64,000 nt of DNA from Pleodorina starrii. Taxonomy: Eukaryota > Chlorophyta > Chlorophyceae > Chlamydomonadales > Volvocaceae. Below are positions 32,479 through 45,766 of this stretch, in pieces. A program made the translations under genes and the position numbers. The notes beneath the pieces are model-generated. The model was given only the letters and a program-made list of their open reading frames with translations. It searched no databases and was not told where the DNA came from. The stretch's first letter is position 1. Every line of letters begins with the position of its first letter. The stretch lies in contig BRXU01000004.1 in the NCBI GenBank assembly GCA_030267565.1, forward strand, positions 5,338,501 to 5,402,500. Reading direction: 5' to 3'.

Positions 32479-35400
32479 ATGCGCCGTCTGTTATTGAACA
32501 AGTCCTCGCCTTCCACGCTCTTGCTCCAGCGTAGAGACCGACCCGGCGCCCAATCAGCGCTGACCCGGTCTCGCTCGTCCGCGGTCAAGGTCCGAGCCGC
32601 GCAACCTTGCCTGGTACTTTCAAACGGTGAGCTCTTGGTGCCTTTTCCGCGCGCTGCTTTCCGCCATTAAGACGACCCGGGGGCGACCCCGCCGCACCCG
32701 CAGATGATGGCGTGGAGAGCCCCGCGCTGCAATCCCTGGCCGCCAAGCTGCGGGGAGAGACCGGCCACAGGGTTCTGGTGGTCGCCCCTTCTGGCAACAA
32801 GAGCGCGGCGAGGTGGGTCAACCCCGTATGGCACGCCGGGCGCTGGGGCCGGCACCTGCCCCTGCGCACCCTCTGCCCCTTCTACCGGGAACCACCCCCT
32901 CCTGCTCCTGGGGTTCCGTTTTGCCAAACAACGGCCTATTCCCTCACCAACGACCAAAGGCCGCTTCCACGCTGACGCGCCTACATCTGATCCCTCTGTC
33001 GCCCCTGTCTCGCCTCGCCCGCCCTGCACGCTTGGCGGTGGGCTGCAGCATGGGCCTTACCCTCCGTCACGACATGGAGCTACGAATGCGGCCGGACCTG
33101 GGACCGGACACCTACGCCCTGGCGGGTGGGTAGGGAACACGAACCCGCAGCAGTGCGACGAACGCGACGGGGTGGCTGGGTGGGTGAGCGGGCTGAGCAA
33201 GGCAATGTGCGGCAGCCGGCTTTTACGCTGCATGCTGTGGCTGCTGGTTGGTGTGCAACATGAGAAAGTTCCCGAACCATTTGTCAGCGGCAAGGGCAAC
33301 GCGGTGGGCTTCCAGCAGCGGCTGAGACCGGAGCTGCAGCACACAGAGCGAGTGTGATGGTGCATTAGGCACGGCGGGTCGGGAGGAACGAGTCGTGGCG
33401 CTTGGATTCCTCTGCTTACACTGCAAGTTCAACTGCCCCCCCAGACACACACACACACCCATACACGCACGACACCGCTGCTCGCAGGCACCCCCACCGA
33501 CTGCATGATGGTTGCGCTGGATGCCACCAAGGGCCTTATGCGGGCCCTGGACCTGCATCCTGTCATGGCCCTCAGCGGACCCAACTACGGACCCAACATG
33601 GGCACAGACGTGCTGCTCAGGTGGGGTGGAGTGGTGGGGTGGAGCTGGGTGGGAAGGAGATTTATCCGAGCAGGCGACAAGGGTGGGGTGGGGTGGAGTG
33701 AGATGGAGTAGGCATACCGGTGAAGGTGAGGGACGGTGGTGGACGTGTGGTCGGGGATCGGTTGTTTGGCAGTTCGTGGGTTCGGCCAGCGCATGGCGAC
33801 GAGGTGGGTGGCGAGGGCGAGTCGTGATCTCGTGAAGTGGGTTTTCCCGTACCGTCTCGGGTGGCGATGCAAGGCAGGCGTCCCGACTGCAGAGAGGCAG
33901 CGGCTGCTGCTGCTGCTGCTACTTCTATTTGCCCCAGCAGCAGCAGCCTCAGGCCTTACTCTGTCCGGGCCGGGCCGGTCCGGGCCGTCTGCGCGTACCG
34001 GTCTCGTCATCCGCGCGTTTCGAGCCGCGGAGGCGCCCGGTCACCCCGGGTGACCCCGTCGTAAAAACAAAACCCCAAAAGTAAAGTTGCCAACCTCCCG
34101 GGCCTTCCCCGGGCGTCCCCTCGGGGGCCCCCCGCCTGCGCAGCGGCACCGTGGGCGCGGCACGCACCGCCGGGCTGTACGGCGTGCCCGCACTTGCCTC
34201 CAGCAGTACAAGTACGGACAAGCACTCGCTGCTGGACAACGCCGTTGAGGCTACCCTGGTGCGAGGGGGTTAGGGAGGGGGGGCGGCGAGGTGGAGCTGG
34301 GCCGAAGAAGGGCCATGGGAGGGCCGTGGGAGGGCCATGGGAGGGCGTGTCATGTCTCGGAACTGGCTGTGGGGTGTGTAACTGTGCATGCGGCAGCGGC
34401 GTGGGTGAGGCCCCGGGTCGCCTCTCTCCCGGCCCCCACTCGCGGGAGTGATGGGGGGGCGAGTACTGGCCGGAGCCGGACAAGCTCTGGGGGGGGGGGG
34501 TTTGGGAGAGTTGGGATGTGGGTTGCTGCCTCAGAGAGCGAAGATGAGCACCAGTGCCGATTACCGGTGTCGGTAGCAGAAGGAATGTGCGCCTGGTGCC
34601 CTCCCTCCACCCCTCACTCACTCACTCACTCACTTATGCCTGATTACATCTGGTTCTTCTCGTACCATGCCTTCCACTGATGGCGCTGGTGGTGGTGCTG
34701 GATGCGGGTACGGCGGATGTGGGCGCGTGGCGGCGCAGGCGCTGGCCCGGGTGGCTCTGGAGACACTCGGCGATCGGCCCGCGCGCAACTGGCCCCGAAA
34801 CCACATCGTGATGGGCGGCATGGGTCGCCGCCACGTGACCGCCACGTGCGAGTACGAGTCGCTGCCACACAGCTGGGTCATGGACGTGGAGCAGGTCAGC
34901 GGGGAGCAGGGGGGGGGGGTTGGGAGGGCGTTGGGACTTGGGAGGGGGCGGCGGAGTGCGGGGCAGGCAGGCGGGTCTTCGGGGGTTACGGGGTACCCTC
35001 AATCGCAACCACTCTCTCGGCCTGCCAGGTGCGACCACCCTCCCGCCTCCATCCACCCTCCCACCTCGCCGGTTACTGAATAGCTGCTGCGGTCTCATCA
35101 TTGTTACCACCACCAATTTCCCCCTCTCCCCTTGCCCCCGGTTCGCCCCCAGGTGCTGGTGGACGCGTTTCAGGGCGGGGACGTGTACCTGAACCTCAAT
35201 GTGCCGGCGGACTGGCAGCCGGGGAAGGGGACGGTGCAGACCACGGGTGAGAGAGAGAGAAAGAGAGTGAGAGAGAAAGAGAAAGCGAGAGAGAGGCGTG
35301 GGCGGGCTTGTGGCTTGTGGGCTGCGGTGGGGGAGGGAATCTGGGTTGGTGGAGGCTGCAGGCGGACGGGCGGGGGGGTGGGGGCCATACGTGGACAGAC

Positions 35401-36988
35401 GCTGGATTCTTTCCCGGGAAGAAAGTCGGGAAGTCACTGCCGCGACGGAACCCGAAGAGCCGGGAACGTCAGACTGGGAACGCAAGGCTCCTGGTTCGAG
35501 GTGGGAGGTGGTGTTGGGCTCTCCACTCATCACGCATTCAGCACGCCTTTTTTCTGGCCCATGGCCCGTCCCATGACGCTCTCGTCCTGCGCTGCTCATG
35601 CGCCTGCCTCGTCCTGTCCCACCGTCCAGGCCTGGGCCTTATGTTCTACCGGGACTCGTACGTGGTTTCGGTGCCGGAGCGCACGGCGACGGCGGAGCTG
35701 CAGCCCGTGCTGGTGGCGGCGGCGGGCGCCGTTGCAACGGCCAACGGTAACGGTAATGGAAACGGCAATGGAAACGGCAATGGAAACGGCGCCGTGAGCA
35801 CCAGCAGCGTCGAGTATGTGGGCACAAACGGCAACGGTCACGGCAACGGCAACGGTAACCGCATCACCACCACCGTCGTACAGGACATTGCGGAGGTGAA
35901 TGTCCCGGGGGGAGGGGCGGCTACAGACGCGGAAAGAAAGCCGCAGCTTTTGGAGGCGGGCGGGGAGGGGGCCAGGGCCGCAGGGGGGGGGGGAGGGTCC
36001 CGACGCGGCAGCAAGCGAACACCTTTTGCTGGAGCGGAGGAAACCGGGGAGCGCTGGCCGGCCACAGGGCCTGGGGAGAAGGGGCGGTGGCTTGAGGCGG
36101 CTTGTTGTGCGGCCCGGCTGTCCGGGGTCCAGTGAGTCTCGTCAGGGGTTTCGGGCCGTGGTCTTGGTCATTTTGGGTTCCTGACAGGGGAGCGTTCGAA
36201 GCGGCGTCCTGTGGCGCCGGCCTGCTCTGTAATGTGCACCGTGTCCCCTCTTTTACGTTTTGTCCATGTCCCCACCGATGCCTTCACCGATGTCCACTGC
36301 TCCAGAACCATGTGCGGTACACGTTCTTCCCCTCCCCCGATCCCCCCGCAGGCGCTGGCCGCTGGGCTGCCCGTCGTGTACAACAACGCGTACGACACCC
36401 GCCGTACGATGCAGATAGACCGCAGTGACGTGATGGCGCTCCAGGCGGGGCATGTCTCCATTTCCACGCTGCAGGTGGGCGTTGGGGGGGGGCTCGGATG
36501 GGGTGGAGGGTGGCAGGCTAGCGACGCTGCACTGCTGTGCACTGCAGGGAGTACCGTACCGTACCAGGGCATTCAGCCATTCACCTGCCTGCGCACGATA
36601 GGGTCTGGGCAGCCGTGACAGTCTGATGGACCCGGGGGCGGGCCCACGTGCCATGATTCACCGAGCGCGCGCATTTCCTCTGCTCCCTTATCCCATTGAC
36701 CGCACGTCCCTGCACCGGACCCGCGCCCTCCCAATCCGACCTGGGGCTCCCAGTCCGCTTCCTCCCCATCCCGCCCCGCCCCGGCGGTTCACTTTTGACT
36801 ACCTCGCCCCGCCCCGCGCCGTGTCCCACGCCCCGCCCCTGCCCTGACCCGCGTCCCTTCCCTTCCCGTCCCGCCTGCAGACCTGGCCCGAGGGCCACAC
36901 GCTGTGTCTGTCCGACCGGGTCATGTCCCGCGCGCTGCTCAGCGGCCATGACGGCATGCCGGCCTGGATGCAGGGCCGCAGGCAATGA
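32479..36988 (+). CDS. surE: SurE-like 5'/3'-nucleotidase (acid phosphatase), probably plastid-targeted
   Basis: Ten exons, 32479-32626, 32704-32812, 33049-33125, 33488-33620, 34144-34258, 34739-34894, 35153-35246, 35630-35895, 36352-36474 and 36881-36988 (TGA), encode 442 aa. A basic Ser/Leu/Arg leader ends in VKVRAAQP, like an algal transit-peptide cleavage site. The SurE core then runs in order: LSNDDGVESP (metal ligands D50, D51), VVAPSGNKSA (S83), GTPTDC, SGPNYGPNMG (N144), SGTVGAA, LNLNVPADW and the SDVMALQAGHVSIS end block. All four metal-site residues are present. SurE enzymes dephosphorylate nucleoside monophosphates and some polyphosphates using a divalent metal. Bacterial SurE is about 250 aa; here the extra length comes from the leader, an insert in exon 6 and an Asn-Gly repeat insert in exon 8. 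Exon 6 is the least certain. Confidence 0.88.
35247..35294. repeat. (GA)n-rich microsatellite
   Basis: A purine-rich GAGA/GAAA tract starts at the donor of SurE intron 7. Confidence 0.75.
35741..35862 (+). repeat. Asn-Gly coding repeat in the SurE gene
   Basis: Hexamer-like AAYGGN repeats encode two runs of Asn-Gly (about 35741-35790 and 35823-35860) in exon 8, between the NVP strand and the C-terminal SurE block. Confidence 0.8.
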
Positions 36989-38615
36989 CGCCACATGCTG
37001 CTGCTGCTGCTGCTGCTGCTGCGCGAGCTGCAACGACACCGGCTGCGGCACAGGCCCGGCCGTACTCCCAACAAGCGACGGCGAAACGGCGTTGAGCTTG
37101 GCGAGCGAGGCGGGCGTGCGTGGTTGCCGTTTGTGGCTGTCGGAAGGGGGTCTCCGAACTGATCTGCCCGTGCTCCGAAACCAAGTAGGCGCCCGGCGGT
37201 CCCGGAGAGTATCTGAAACGTTTTCTTGATTCCTCGGCTGCTGCGTGTGCCTGTGCTGGGGGGATTGTTTGCCGTTCCCGGCAGCGGATGCGTGCGCCAA
37301 CGTCGCTTGCATTCATGTGTGCATTCATGAGTGTGTGTGTGCTTGTGTGTTGAGTGATCTCTGTCGGTACTTGGCTGTCCCCACTGCCCCGGCGTGCGTG
37401 CTAGCTTAGAGCTACCGGTTCCTTGCTGCAGTGCGGCGCGCGATGGCGCCTTCAATGGTGGCCCGACCGGGCCAGAGGTCCTCCCCGGGCCGGCCCCATC
37501 TAGTCGCCCTGGTGGAATGAATGATTCTATATATGTATGTGTGCCTTGCGACTCTGGCGGGGGGTTTTCGTCCACACATATTCGCGCTCTGTTCGTATCA
37601 GGCGATCAACCTTCTAAGACGTGTGGGATGTGGGTGTTGTGGAGCGGCGCGTGGGGCCCACCGCCCTCACCCGCGCTGTCGTATTGTTGGGTTCCGGGTC
37701 CGCTCGCAAACGCCGTCTCCGTCCTTTCGCTGCGGTATCTACCGGTATTTTTCTTATCCCGCGCTGCCGCCTGGTGAGTTGTGATCCGCTGTCCGTAAGA
37801 CTGATGAGTGCTGCCTTGGATGTGATGTAATGGATGCCGGTATGAAGCTGGTATACCGATACGGTAATGTATGCTGGTGGGTGTGTGACGGATGGGCGCT
37901 GAGCCGATAGGATAACATGATCGGAAGCCGCGAGCTTTGACTCCAAAGGCCGTTGCACCACCGGATGCGTCGCGGTGGGCGGAGGTCATGCTCCGGACGG
38001 GGACCCGCGGACTGGTACACCTCGTGGGGCCACGTGCGGCCGCAATCTCTCGATCTTGCGTGCGCTGCTCACGGGGCACCCCGAGCCTGTGATGCCGTGA
38101 TCCAGTTGCGCCCGAACTGAGTGTGCGCGCGGTGGACGTGTGACTTGTGCCAGCCCGGGAGGCCTGAAGATCTTTGACACCGAAGATGAAGCTTGTGAGC
38201 TCGTGACATACCGTATGCGGTGTATGTGGGTTATGTGGTGGTGTTCATCCCTCAATCGCCTGGCGGCTCATACGGCGCCAGGCGTCCGCGCTGCGCTTCG
38301 TGTACAGACTGACCTGTGTCTCAATAACTTGTTGCGCATTCTGCAGGTGTGGTTGCTACCGTTGCGTTGTGGTCTGCTGCGTTTGTGTGATATGTGTGCT
38401 CTCGTGCGCTGCCCTAACACGCCAGAGAGCTGGGGAGCAAGGTGCTGCAGGCGGCCCGCCTGGCAGGGTCTGGCAGAGAGGTTGAAAAGCGAGAGGCACA
38501 ATGAATGGGTTTGGAATACTGTACAAGATGTACAACGGAGGTCCAAGCACCGCCCGCTATATTGCGCTACCAGCTATGTTTCGTACCGACTTCTATACCG
38601 GCTTGCGGACAGCCT
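36989..38615. other. Intergenic region after the SurE gene
   Basis: It holds the SurE 3' UTR, including the (TGC)9 run and a TGTAA at 37826-37830. No other gene is supported; ORFs are short and featureless. Confidence 0.6.
36996..37022. repeat. (TGC)9 microsatellite
   Basis: A perfect trinucleotide run lies just after the SurE stop codon, in the expected 3' UTR. Confidence 0.9.
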
Positions 38616-38820
38616 GGCCTGACCGGACCAGACCTGACCTGACCGGACCGACCTCACCTGACCTCACCTGACCAGACCAGACCATAGGACCGGACCTTAC
38701 CTGACCTGACCATACCTGATAAGACCATATGACCTCAATTCACCTGACCTAACCTGACCAGACCGTAGGACCTGACCTGCATCATGACCTGAGACCTGGC
38801 CTGAGACCTGACCTCACCTG
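38616..38820. repeat. Degenerate (ACCTG)-type repeat bordering the minisatellite
   Basis: Irregular ACCTGACC/ACCGGACC words fill about 200 bp directly left of the 8-bp array. Words such as ACCATAGG and ACCGTAGG also appear as variants inside the array. Confidence 0.7.
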
Positions 38821-39240
38821 GCCAAGGGCCCCAAGGCCCATCGGCCCATCGGCACATGGGCCCATCGGCCCATCGGCACATGGGCCCATGGGCCCATCGG
38901 CAAATCGGCCCATCGGCCCATGGGCCAATCGGCCCATCGGATCATCGGCCCATGGGCCCATGGGCCCATCGGCCCATCGGCCCATGGGCCCATGGGCCCA
39001 TGGGCCCATAGGCCCGTAGGACCATAGGCCCATCGGCCCATGGGCCCATGGGCCCATAGGCCCATGGGCCCATAGGCCCATGGGCCCATCTGATCATCGG
39101 CCCATGGGGCCATAGGCCCATAGGAGCATGGGCCCATAGGCCCGTAGGCCCGTAGGCCCATAGGCCCATCGGCCCATCGGCCCATCCGCCCATCGGCCCA
39201 TCGGCCCATCAGATCATCGGCCCATCGGCCCATCGGCCCA

Positions 39241-41467
39241 TTGGCTCATCGGCCCATCGGCCCATCGGCCCATCGGCCCATCGGCCCATCGGCCCATCGG
39301 CCCATCAACCCATCAGCCCATCGGCCCATCGGCCCATCGGCCCTTCGGCCCATCGGCCCATCGGCCCATCGGCCCATCGGCCAATCGGCCCATCGGCTCA
39401 TCGGCCCATCGGCCCACCGGCCCATCGGCCCATCGGCCCATCGGCCCATGGGCCCATCGGCCCATCGGCCCATGGGCCCATCTGATCATCGGCCCATGGG
39501 GCCATAGGCCCATAGGAGCATGGGCCCATAGGCCCATCGGCCCATGGGCCCATCGGCCCATCGGCCCATGGGCCCATCTGATCATCGGCCCATGGGGCCA
39601 TAGGCCCATAGGAGCATGGGCCCATAGGCCCGTAGGCCCATGGGCCCATCGGCCCATCGGCCCATGGGCCCATCTGATCATCGGCCCATGGGGCCATAGG
39701 CCCATAGGGCCATAGGCCCATGGGCCCATAGGAGTATCGGCCCATCGGCCCATCGGCCCATCGGCCCATGGGCCCGTCGGCCCATCGGCCCATCGGCCCA
39801 TCGGCCCATCGGCCCATCGGCCCATCGGCCCATCGGCCCATCGGCCCATCGGCCCATCGGCCCATCGGCCCATCGGCCCATCGGCCCATCGGCCCATCGG
39901 CCCATCGGCCCATCGGCCCATCGGCCCATCGGCCCATCGGCCCATCGGCCCATCGGCCCATCGGCCCATCGGCCCATCGGCCCATCGGCCCATCGGCCCA
40001 TCGGCCCATCGGCCCATCGGCCCCATCGGCCCATCGGCCCCATCGGCCCATCGGCCCATCGGCCCATCGGCCCATCGGCCCATCGGCCCATCGGCCCATC
40101 GGCCCATCGGCCCATCGGCCCATCGGCCCATCGGCCCATCCGGCCCATCGGCCCATCGGCCCATTGGCTCATCGGCCCATTGGCTCATCGGCCCATCGGC
40201 CCATCGGCCCATCGGCCCATCGGCCCATCGGCCCATCGGCCCATCGGCCCATCGGCCCATCGGCCCATCGGCCCATCGGCCCATCGGCCCATCGGCCCAT
40301 CGGCCCATCGGCCCATCGGCCCATCGGCCCATCGGCCCATCGGCCCATCGGCCCATCGGCCCACCGGCCCATCGGCCCAACGGCCCATTGGCCCATCGGC
40401 CCATCGGCCCATCGGCCCATCGGCCCATTGGCCCATCGGCCCATCGGCCCATCGGCCCATCGGCCCATCGGCCCACCGGCCCATCGGCCCATCGGCCCAT
40501 CGGCCCATCGGCCCATGGGCCCATCGGCCCATCGGCCCATCGGCCCATGGGACCATCGGCCCATCGGCCCATCGGCTCATCGGCCCATCGGCCCATCGGC
40601 CCATCGGCCCACCGGCCCATCGGCCCATCCGCCCATCGGCCCATAGGCCCATCGGCCCATCAGATCATCGGCCCATGGGGCCATAGGCGCATGGGCCCAT
40701 GGGGCCATAGGCCCATGGGCCCATAGGACCATCGGCCCGTCGGCCCATCGGCCCATCGGCCCATCGGCCCATCGGCCCATCGGCCCATCGGCCCATCGGC
40801 CCATCGGCCCATCGGCCCATCGGCCCATCGGCCCATCGGCCCATCGGCCCATCGGCCCATCGGCCCATCGGCCCATCGGCCCATCGGCCCATCGGCCCAT
40901 CGGCCCATCGGCCCATCGGCCCATCGGCCCATCGGCCCATCGGCCCATCGGCCCATCGGCCTATCGGCCCACCGGCCCATCGGCCCATCGGCCCATCGGC
41001 CCATCGGCCCATCGGCCCATCGGCCCATCGGCCCATCGGCCCATCGGCCCATCGGCCCATCGGCCCATCGGCCCATCGGCCCATCGGCCCATTGGCCCAT
41101 CGGCCCATCGGCCCATGGGCCCATCGGCAAATCGGCCCATCGGCCCATGGGCCAATCGGCCCATCGGATCATCGGCCCATGGGCCCATGGGCCCATCGGC
41201 CCATCGGCCCATGGGCCCATGCGCCCATGGGCCCATAGGCCCGTAGGACCATAGGCCCATCGGCCCATGGGCCCATGGGCCCATAGGCCCATGGGCCCAT
41301 AGGCCCATGGGCCCATCTGATCATCGGCCCATGGGGCCATAGGCCCATAGGAGCATGGGCCCATAGGCCCGTAGGCCCGTAGGCCCATAGGCCCATCGGC
41401 CCATCGGCCCATCCGCCCATCGGCCCATCGGCCCATCAGATCATCGGCCCATCGGCCCATCGGCCCA
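39241..41467. repeat. Higher-order unit A1 (about 2.2 kb)
   Basis: It begins after the landmark TCAGATCATC block and the ATTGGCTCATC word, and contains the paired ATTGGCTC landmark (about 40163-40190) and the GGCGCATGGG landmark (about 40686) typical of type A. Confidence 0.8.
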
Positions 41468-42563
41468 TTGGCTCATCGGCCCATCGGCCCATCGGCCCAT
41501 CGGCCCATCGGCCCATCGGCCCATCAACCCATCAGCCCATCGGCCCATCGGCCCATCGGCCCTTCGGCCCATCGGCCCATCGGCCCATCGGCCAATCGGC
41601 CCATCGGCTCATCGGCCCATCGGCCCACCGGCCCATCGGCCCATCGGCCCATCGGCCCATGGGCCCATCGGCCCATCGGCCCATGGGCCCATCTGATCAT
41701 CGGCCCATGGGGCCATAGGCCCATAGGAGCATGGGCCCATAGGCCCATCGGCCCATGGGCCCATCGGCCCATCGGCCCATGGGCCCATCTGATCATCGGC
41801 CCATGGGGCCATAGGCCCATAGGAGCATGGGCCCATAGGCCCGTAGGCCCATGGGCCCATCGGCCCATCGGCCCATGGGCCCATCTGATCATCGGCCCAT
41901 GGGGCCATAGGCCCATAGGGCCATAGGCCCATGGGCCCATAGGAGTATCGGCCCATCGGCCCATCGGCCCATCGGCCCATCGGCCCATCGGCCCATCGGC
42001 CCATCGGCCCATCGGCCTATCGGCCCACCGGCCCATCGGCCCATCGGCCCATCGGCCCATCGGCCCATCGGCCCATCGGCCCATCGGCCCATCGGCCCAT
42101 CGGCCCATCGGCCCATCGGCCCATCGGCCCATCGGCCCATCGGCCCATCGGCCCATCGGCCCATCGGCCCATCGGCCCATCGGCCCATTGGCCCATCGGC
42201 CCATCGGCCCATGGGCCCATCGGCAAATCGGCCCATCGGCCCATGGGCCAATCGGCCCATCGGATCATCGGCCCATGGGCCCATGGGCCCATCGGCCCAT
42301 CGGCCCATGGGCCCATGCGCCCATGGGCCCATAGGCCCGTAGGACCATAGGCCCATCGGCCCATGGGCCCATGGGCCCATAGGCCCATGGGCCCATAGGC
42401 CCATGGGCCCATCTGATCATCGGCCCATGGGGCCATAGGCCCATAGGAGCATGGGCCCATAGGCCCGTAGGCCCGTAGGCCCATAGGCCCATCGGCCCAT
42501 CGGCCCATCCGCCCATCGGCCCATCGGCCCATCAGATCATCGGCCCATCGGCCCATCGGCCCA
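41468..42563. repeat. Higher-order unit B1 (about 1.1 kb)
   Basis: It has the same left end as A1 but lacks the central part with the paired ATTGGCTC landmark; it ends with the same TCAGATCATC block. Confidence 0.8.
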
Positions 42564-44662
42564 TTGGCTCATCGGCCCATCGGCCCATCGGCCCATCGGC
42601 CCATCGGCCCATCGGCCCATCGGCCCATCAACCCATCAGCCCATCGGCCCATCGGCCCATCGGCCCTTCGGCCCATCGGCCCATCGGCCCATCGGCCAAT
42701 CGGCCCATCGGCTCATCGGCCCATCGGCCCACCGGCCCATCGGCCCATCGGCCCATCGGCCCATGGGCCCATCGGCCCATCGGCCCATGGGCCCATCTGA
42801 TCATCGGCCCATGGGGCCATAGGCCCATAGGAGCATGGGCCCATAGGCCCATCGGCCCATGGGCCCATCGGCCCATCGGCCCATGGGCCCATCTGATCAT
42901 CGGCCCATGGGGCCATAGGCCCATAGGAGCATGGGCCCATAGGCCCGTAGGCCCATGGGCCCATCGGCCCATCGGCCCATGGGCCCATCTGATCATCGGC
43001 CCATGGGGCCATAGGCCCATAGGGCCATAGGCCCATGGGCCCATAGGAGTATCGGCCCATCGGCCCATCGGCCCATCGGCCCATGGGCCCGTCGGCCCAT
43101 CGGCCCATCGGCCCATCGGCCCATCGGCCCATCGGCCCATCGGCCCATCGGCCCATCGGCCCATCGGCCCATCGGCCCATCGGCCCATCGGCCCATCGGC
43201 CCATCGGCCCATCGGCCCATCGGCCCATCGGCCCATCGGCCCATCGGCCCATCGGCCCATCGGCCCCTCGGCCCCTCGGCCCATCGGCCCCATCGGCCCA
43301 TCGGCCCCATCGGCCCATCGGCCCATCGGCCCATCGGCCCATCGGCCCATCGGCCCATCGGCCCATCGGCCCATCGGCCCATCGGCCCATCGGCCCATCG
43401 GCCCATCGGCCCATCGGCCCATCGGCCCATCGGCCCATCGGCCCATCGGCCCATCGGCCCATCGGCCCATCGGCCCATCCGGCCCATCGGCCCATCGGCC
43501 CATTGGCTCATCGGCCCATTGGCTCATCGGCCCATTGGCCCATCGGCCCATCGGCCCATCGGCCCATCGGCCCATCGGCCCATCGGCCCATCGGCCCACC
43601 GGCCCATCGGCCCAACGGCCCATTGGCCCATCGGCCCATCGGCCCATCGGCCCATCGGCCCATTGGCCCATCGGCCCATCGGCCCATCGGCCCATCGGCC
43701 CATCGGCCCACCGGCCAATCGGCCCATCGGCCCATCGGCCCATCGGCCCATGGGCCCATCGGCCCATCGGCCCATCGGCCCATGGGACCATCGGCCCATC
43801 GGCCCATCGGCTCATCGGCCCATCGGCCCATCGGCCCATCGGCCCACCGGCCCATCGGCCCATCCGCCCATCGGCCCATCGGCCCATCGGCCCATCAGAT
43901 CATCGGCCCATGGGGCCATAGGCGCATGGGCCCATGGGGCCATAGGCCCATGGGCCCATAGGACCATCGGCCCGTCGGCCCATCGGCCCATCGGCCCATC
44001 GGCCCATCGGCCCATCGGCCCATCGGCCCATCGGCCCATCGGCCCATCGGCCCATCGGCCCATCGGCCCATCGGCCCATCGGCCCATCGGCCCATCGGCC
44101 CATCGGCCCATCGGCCCATCGGCCCATCGGCCCATCGGCCTATCGGCCCACCGGCCCATCGGCCCATCGGCCCATCGGCCCATCGGCCCATCGGCCCATC
44201 GGCCCATCGGCCCATCGGCCCATCGGCCCATCGGCCCATCGGCCCATCGGCCCATCGGCCCATCGGCCCATCGGCCCATCGGCCCATTGGCCCATCGGCC
44301 CATCGGCCCATGGGCCCATCGGCAAATCGGCCCATCGGCCCATGGGCCAATCGGCCCATCGGATCATCGGCCCATGGGCCCATGGGCCCATCGGCCCATC
44401 GGCCCATGGGCCCATGCGCCCATGGGCCCATAGGCCCGTAGGACCATAGGCCCATCGGCCCATGGGCCCATGGGCCCATAGGCCCATGGGCCCATAGGCC
44501 CATGGGCCCATCTGATCATCGGCCCATGGGGCCATAGGCCCATAGGAGCATGGGCCCATAGGCCCGTAGGCCCGTAGGCCCATAGGCCCATCGGCCCATC
44601 GGCCCATCCGCCCATCGGCCCATCGGCCCATCAGATCATCGGCCCATCGGCCCATCGGCCCA
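42564..44662. repeat. Higher-order unit A2 (about 2.1 kb)
   Basis: Type A landmarks recur in order (paired ATTGGCTC at about 43502, GGCGCATGGG at about 43921). Confidence 0.8.
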
Positions 44663-45766
44663 TTGGCTCATCGGCCCATCGGCCCATCGGCCCATCGGCC
44701 CATCGGCCCATCGGCCCATCAACCCATCAGCCCATCGGCCCATCGGCCCATCGGCCCTTCGGCCCATCGGCCCATCGGCCCATCGGCCAATCGGCCCATC
44801 GGCTCATCGGCCCATCGGCCCACCGGCCCATCGGCCCATCGGCCCATCGGCCCATGGGCCCATCGGCCCATCGGCCCATGGGCCCATCTGATCATCGGCC
44901 CATGGGGCCATAGGCCCATAGGAGCATGGGCCCATAGGCCCATCGGCCCATGGGCCCATCGGCCCATCGGCCCATGGGCCCATCTGATCATCGGCCCATG
45001 GGGCCATAGGCCCATAGGAGCATGGGCCGATAGGCCCGTAGGCCCATGGGCCCATCGGCCCATCGGCCCATGGGCCCATCTGATCATCGGCCCATGGGGC
45101 CATAGGCCCATAGGGCCATAGGCCCATGGGCCCATAGGAGTATCGGCCCATCGGCCCATCGGCCCATCGGCCCATCGGCCCATCGGCCCATCGGCCCATC
45201 GGCCCATCGGCCTATCGGCCCACCGGCCCATCGGCCCATCGGCCCATCGGCCCATCGGCCCATCGGCCCATCGGCCCATCGGCCCATCGGCCCATCGGCC
45301 CATCGGCCCATCGGCCCATCGGCCCATCGGCCCATCGGCCCATCGGCCCATCGGCCCATCGGCCCATCGGCCCATCGGCCCATCGGCCCATTGGCCCATC
45401 GGCCCATCGGCCCATGGGCCCATCGGCAAATCGGCCCATCGGCCCATGGGCCAATCGGCCCATCGGATCATCGGCCCATGGGCCCATGGGCCCATCGGCC
45501 CATCGGCCCATGGGCCCATGCGCCCATGGGCCCATAGGCCCGTAGGACCATAGGCCCATCGGCCCATGGGCCCATGGGCCCATAGGCCCATGGGCCCATA
45601 GGCCCATGGGCCCATCTGATCATCGGCCCATGGGGCCATAGGCCCATAGGAGCATGGGCCCATAGGCCCGTAGGCCCGTAGGCCCATAGGCCCATCGGCC
45701 CATCGGCCCATCCGCCCATCGGCCCATCGGCCCATCAGATCATCGGCCCATCGGCCCATCGGCCCA
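44663..45766. repeat. Higher-order unit B2 (about 1.1 kb)
   Basis: Near copy of B1; one visible change is GGGCCGATAGG near 45026 in place of GGGCCCATAGG. Confidence 0.8.
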
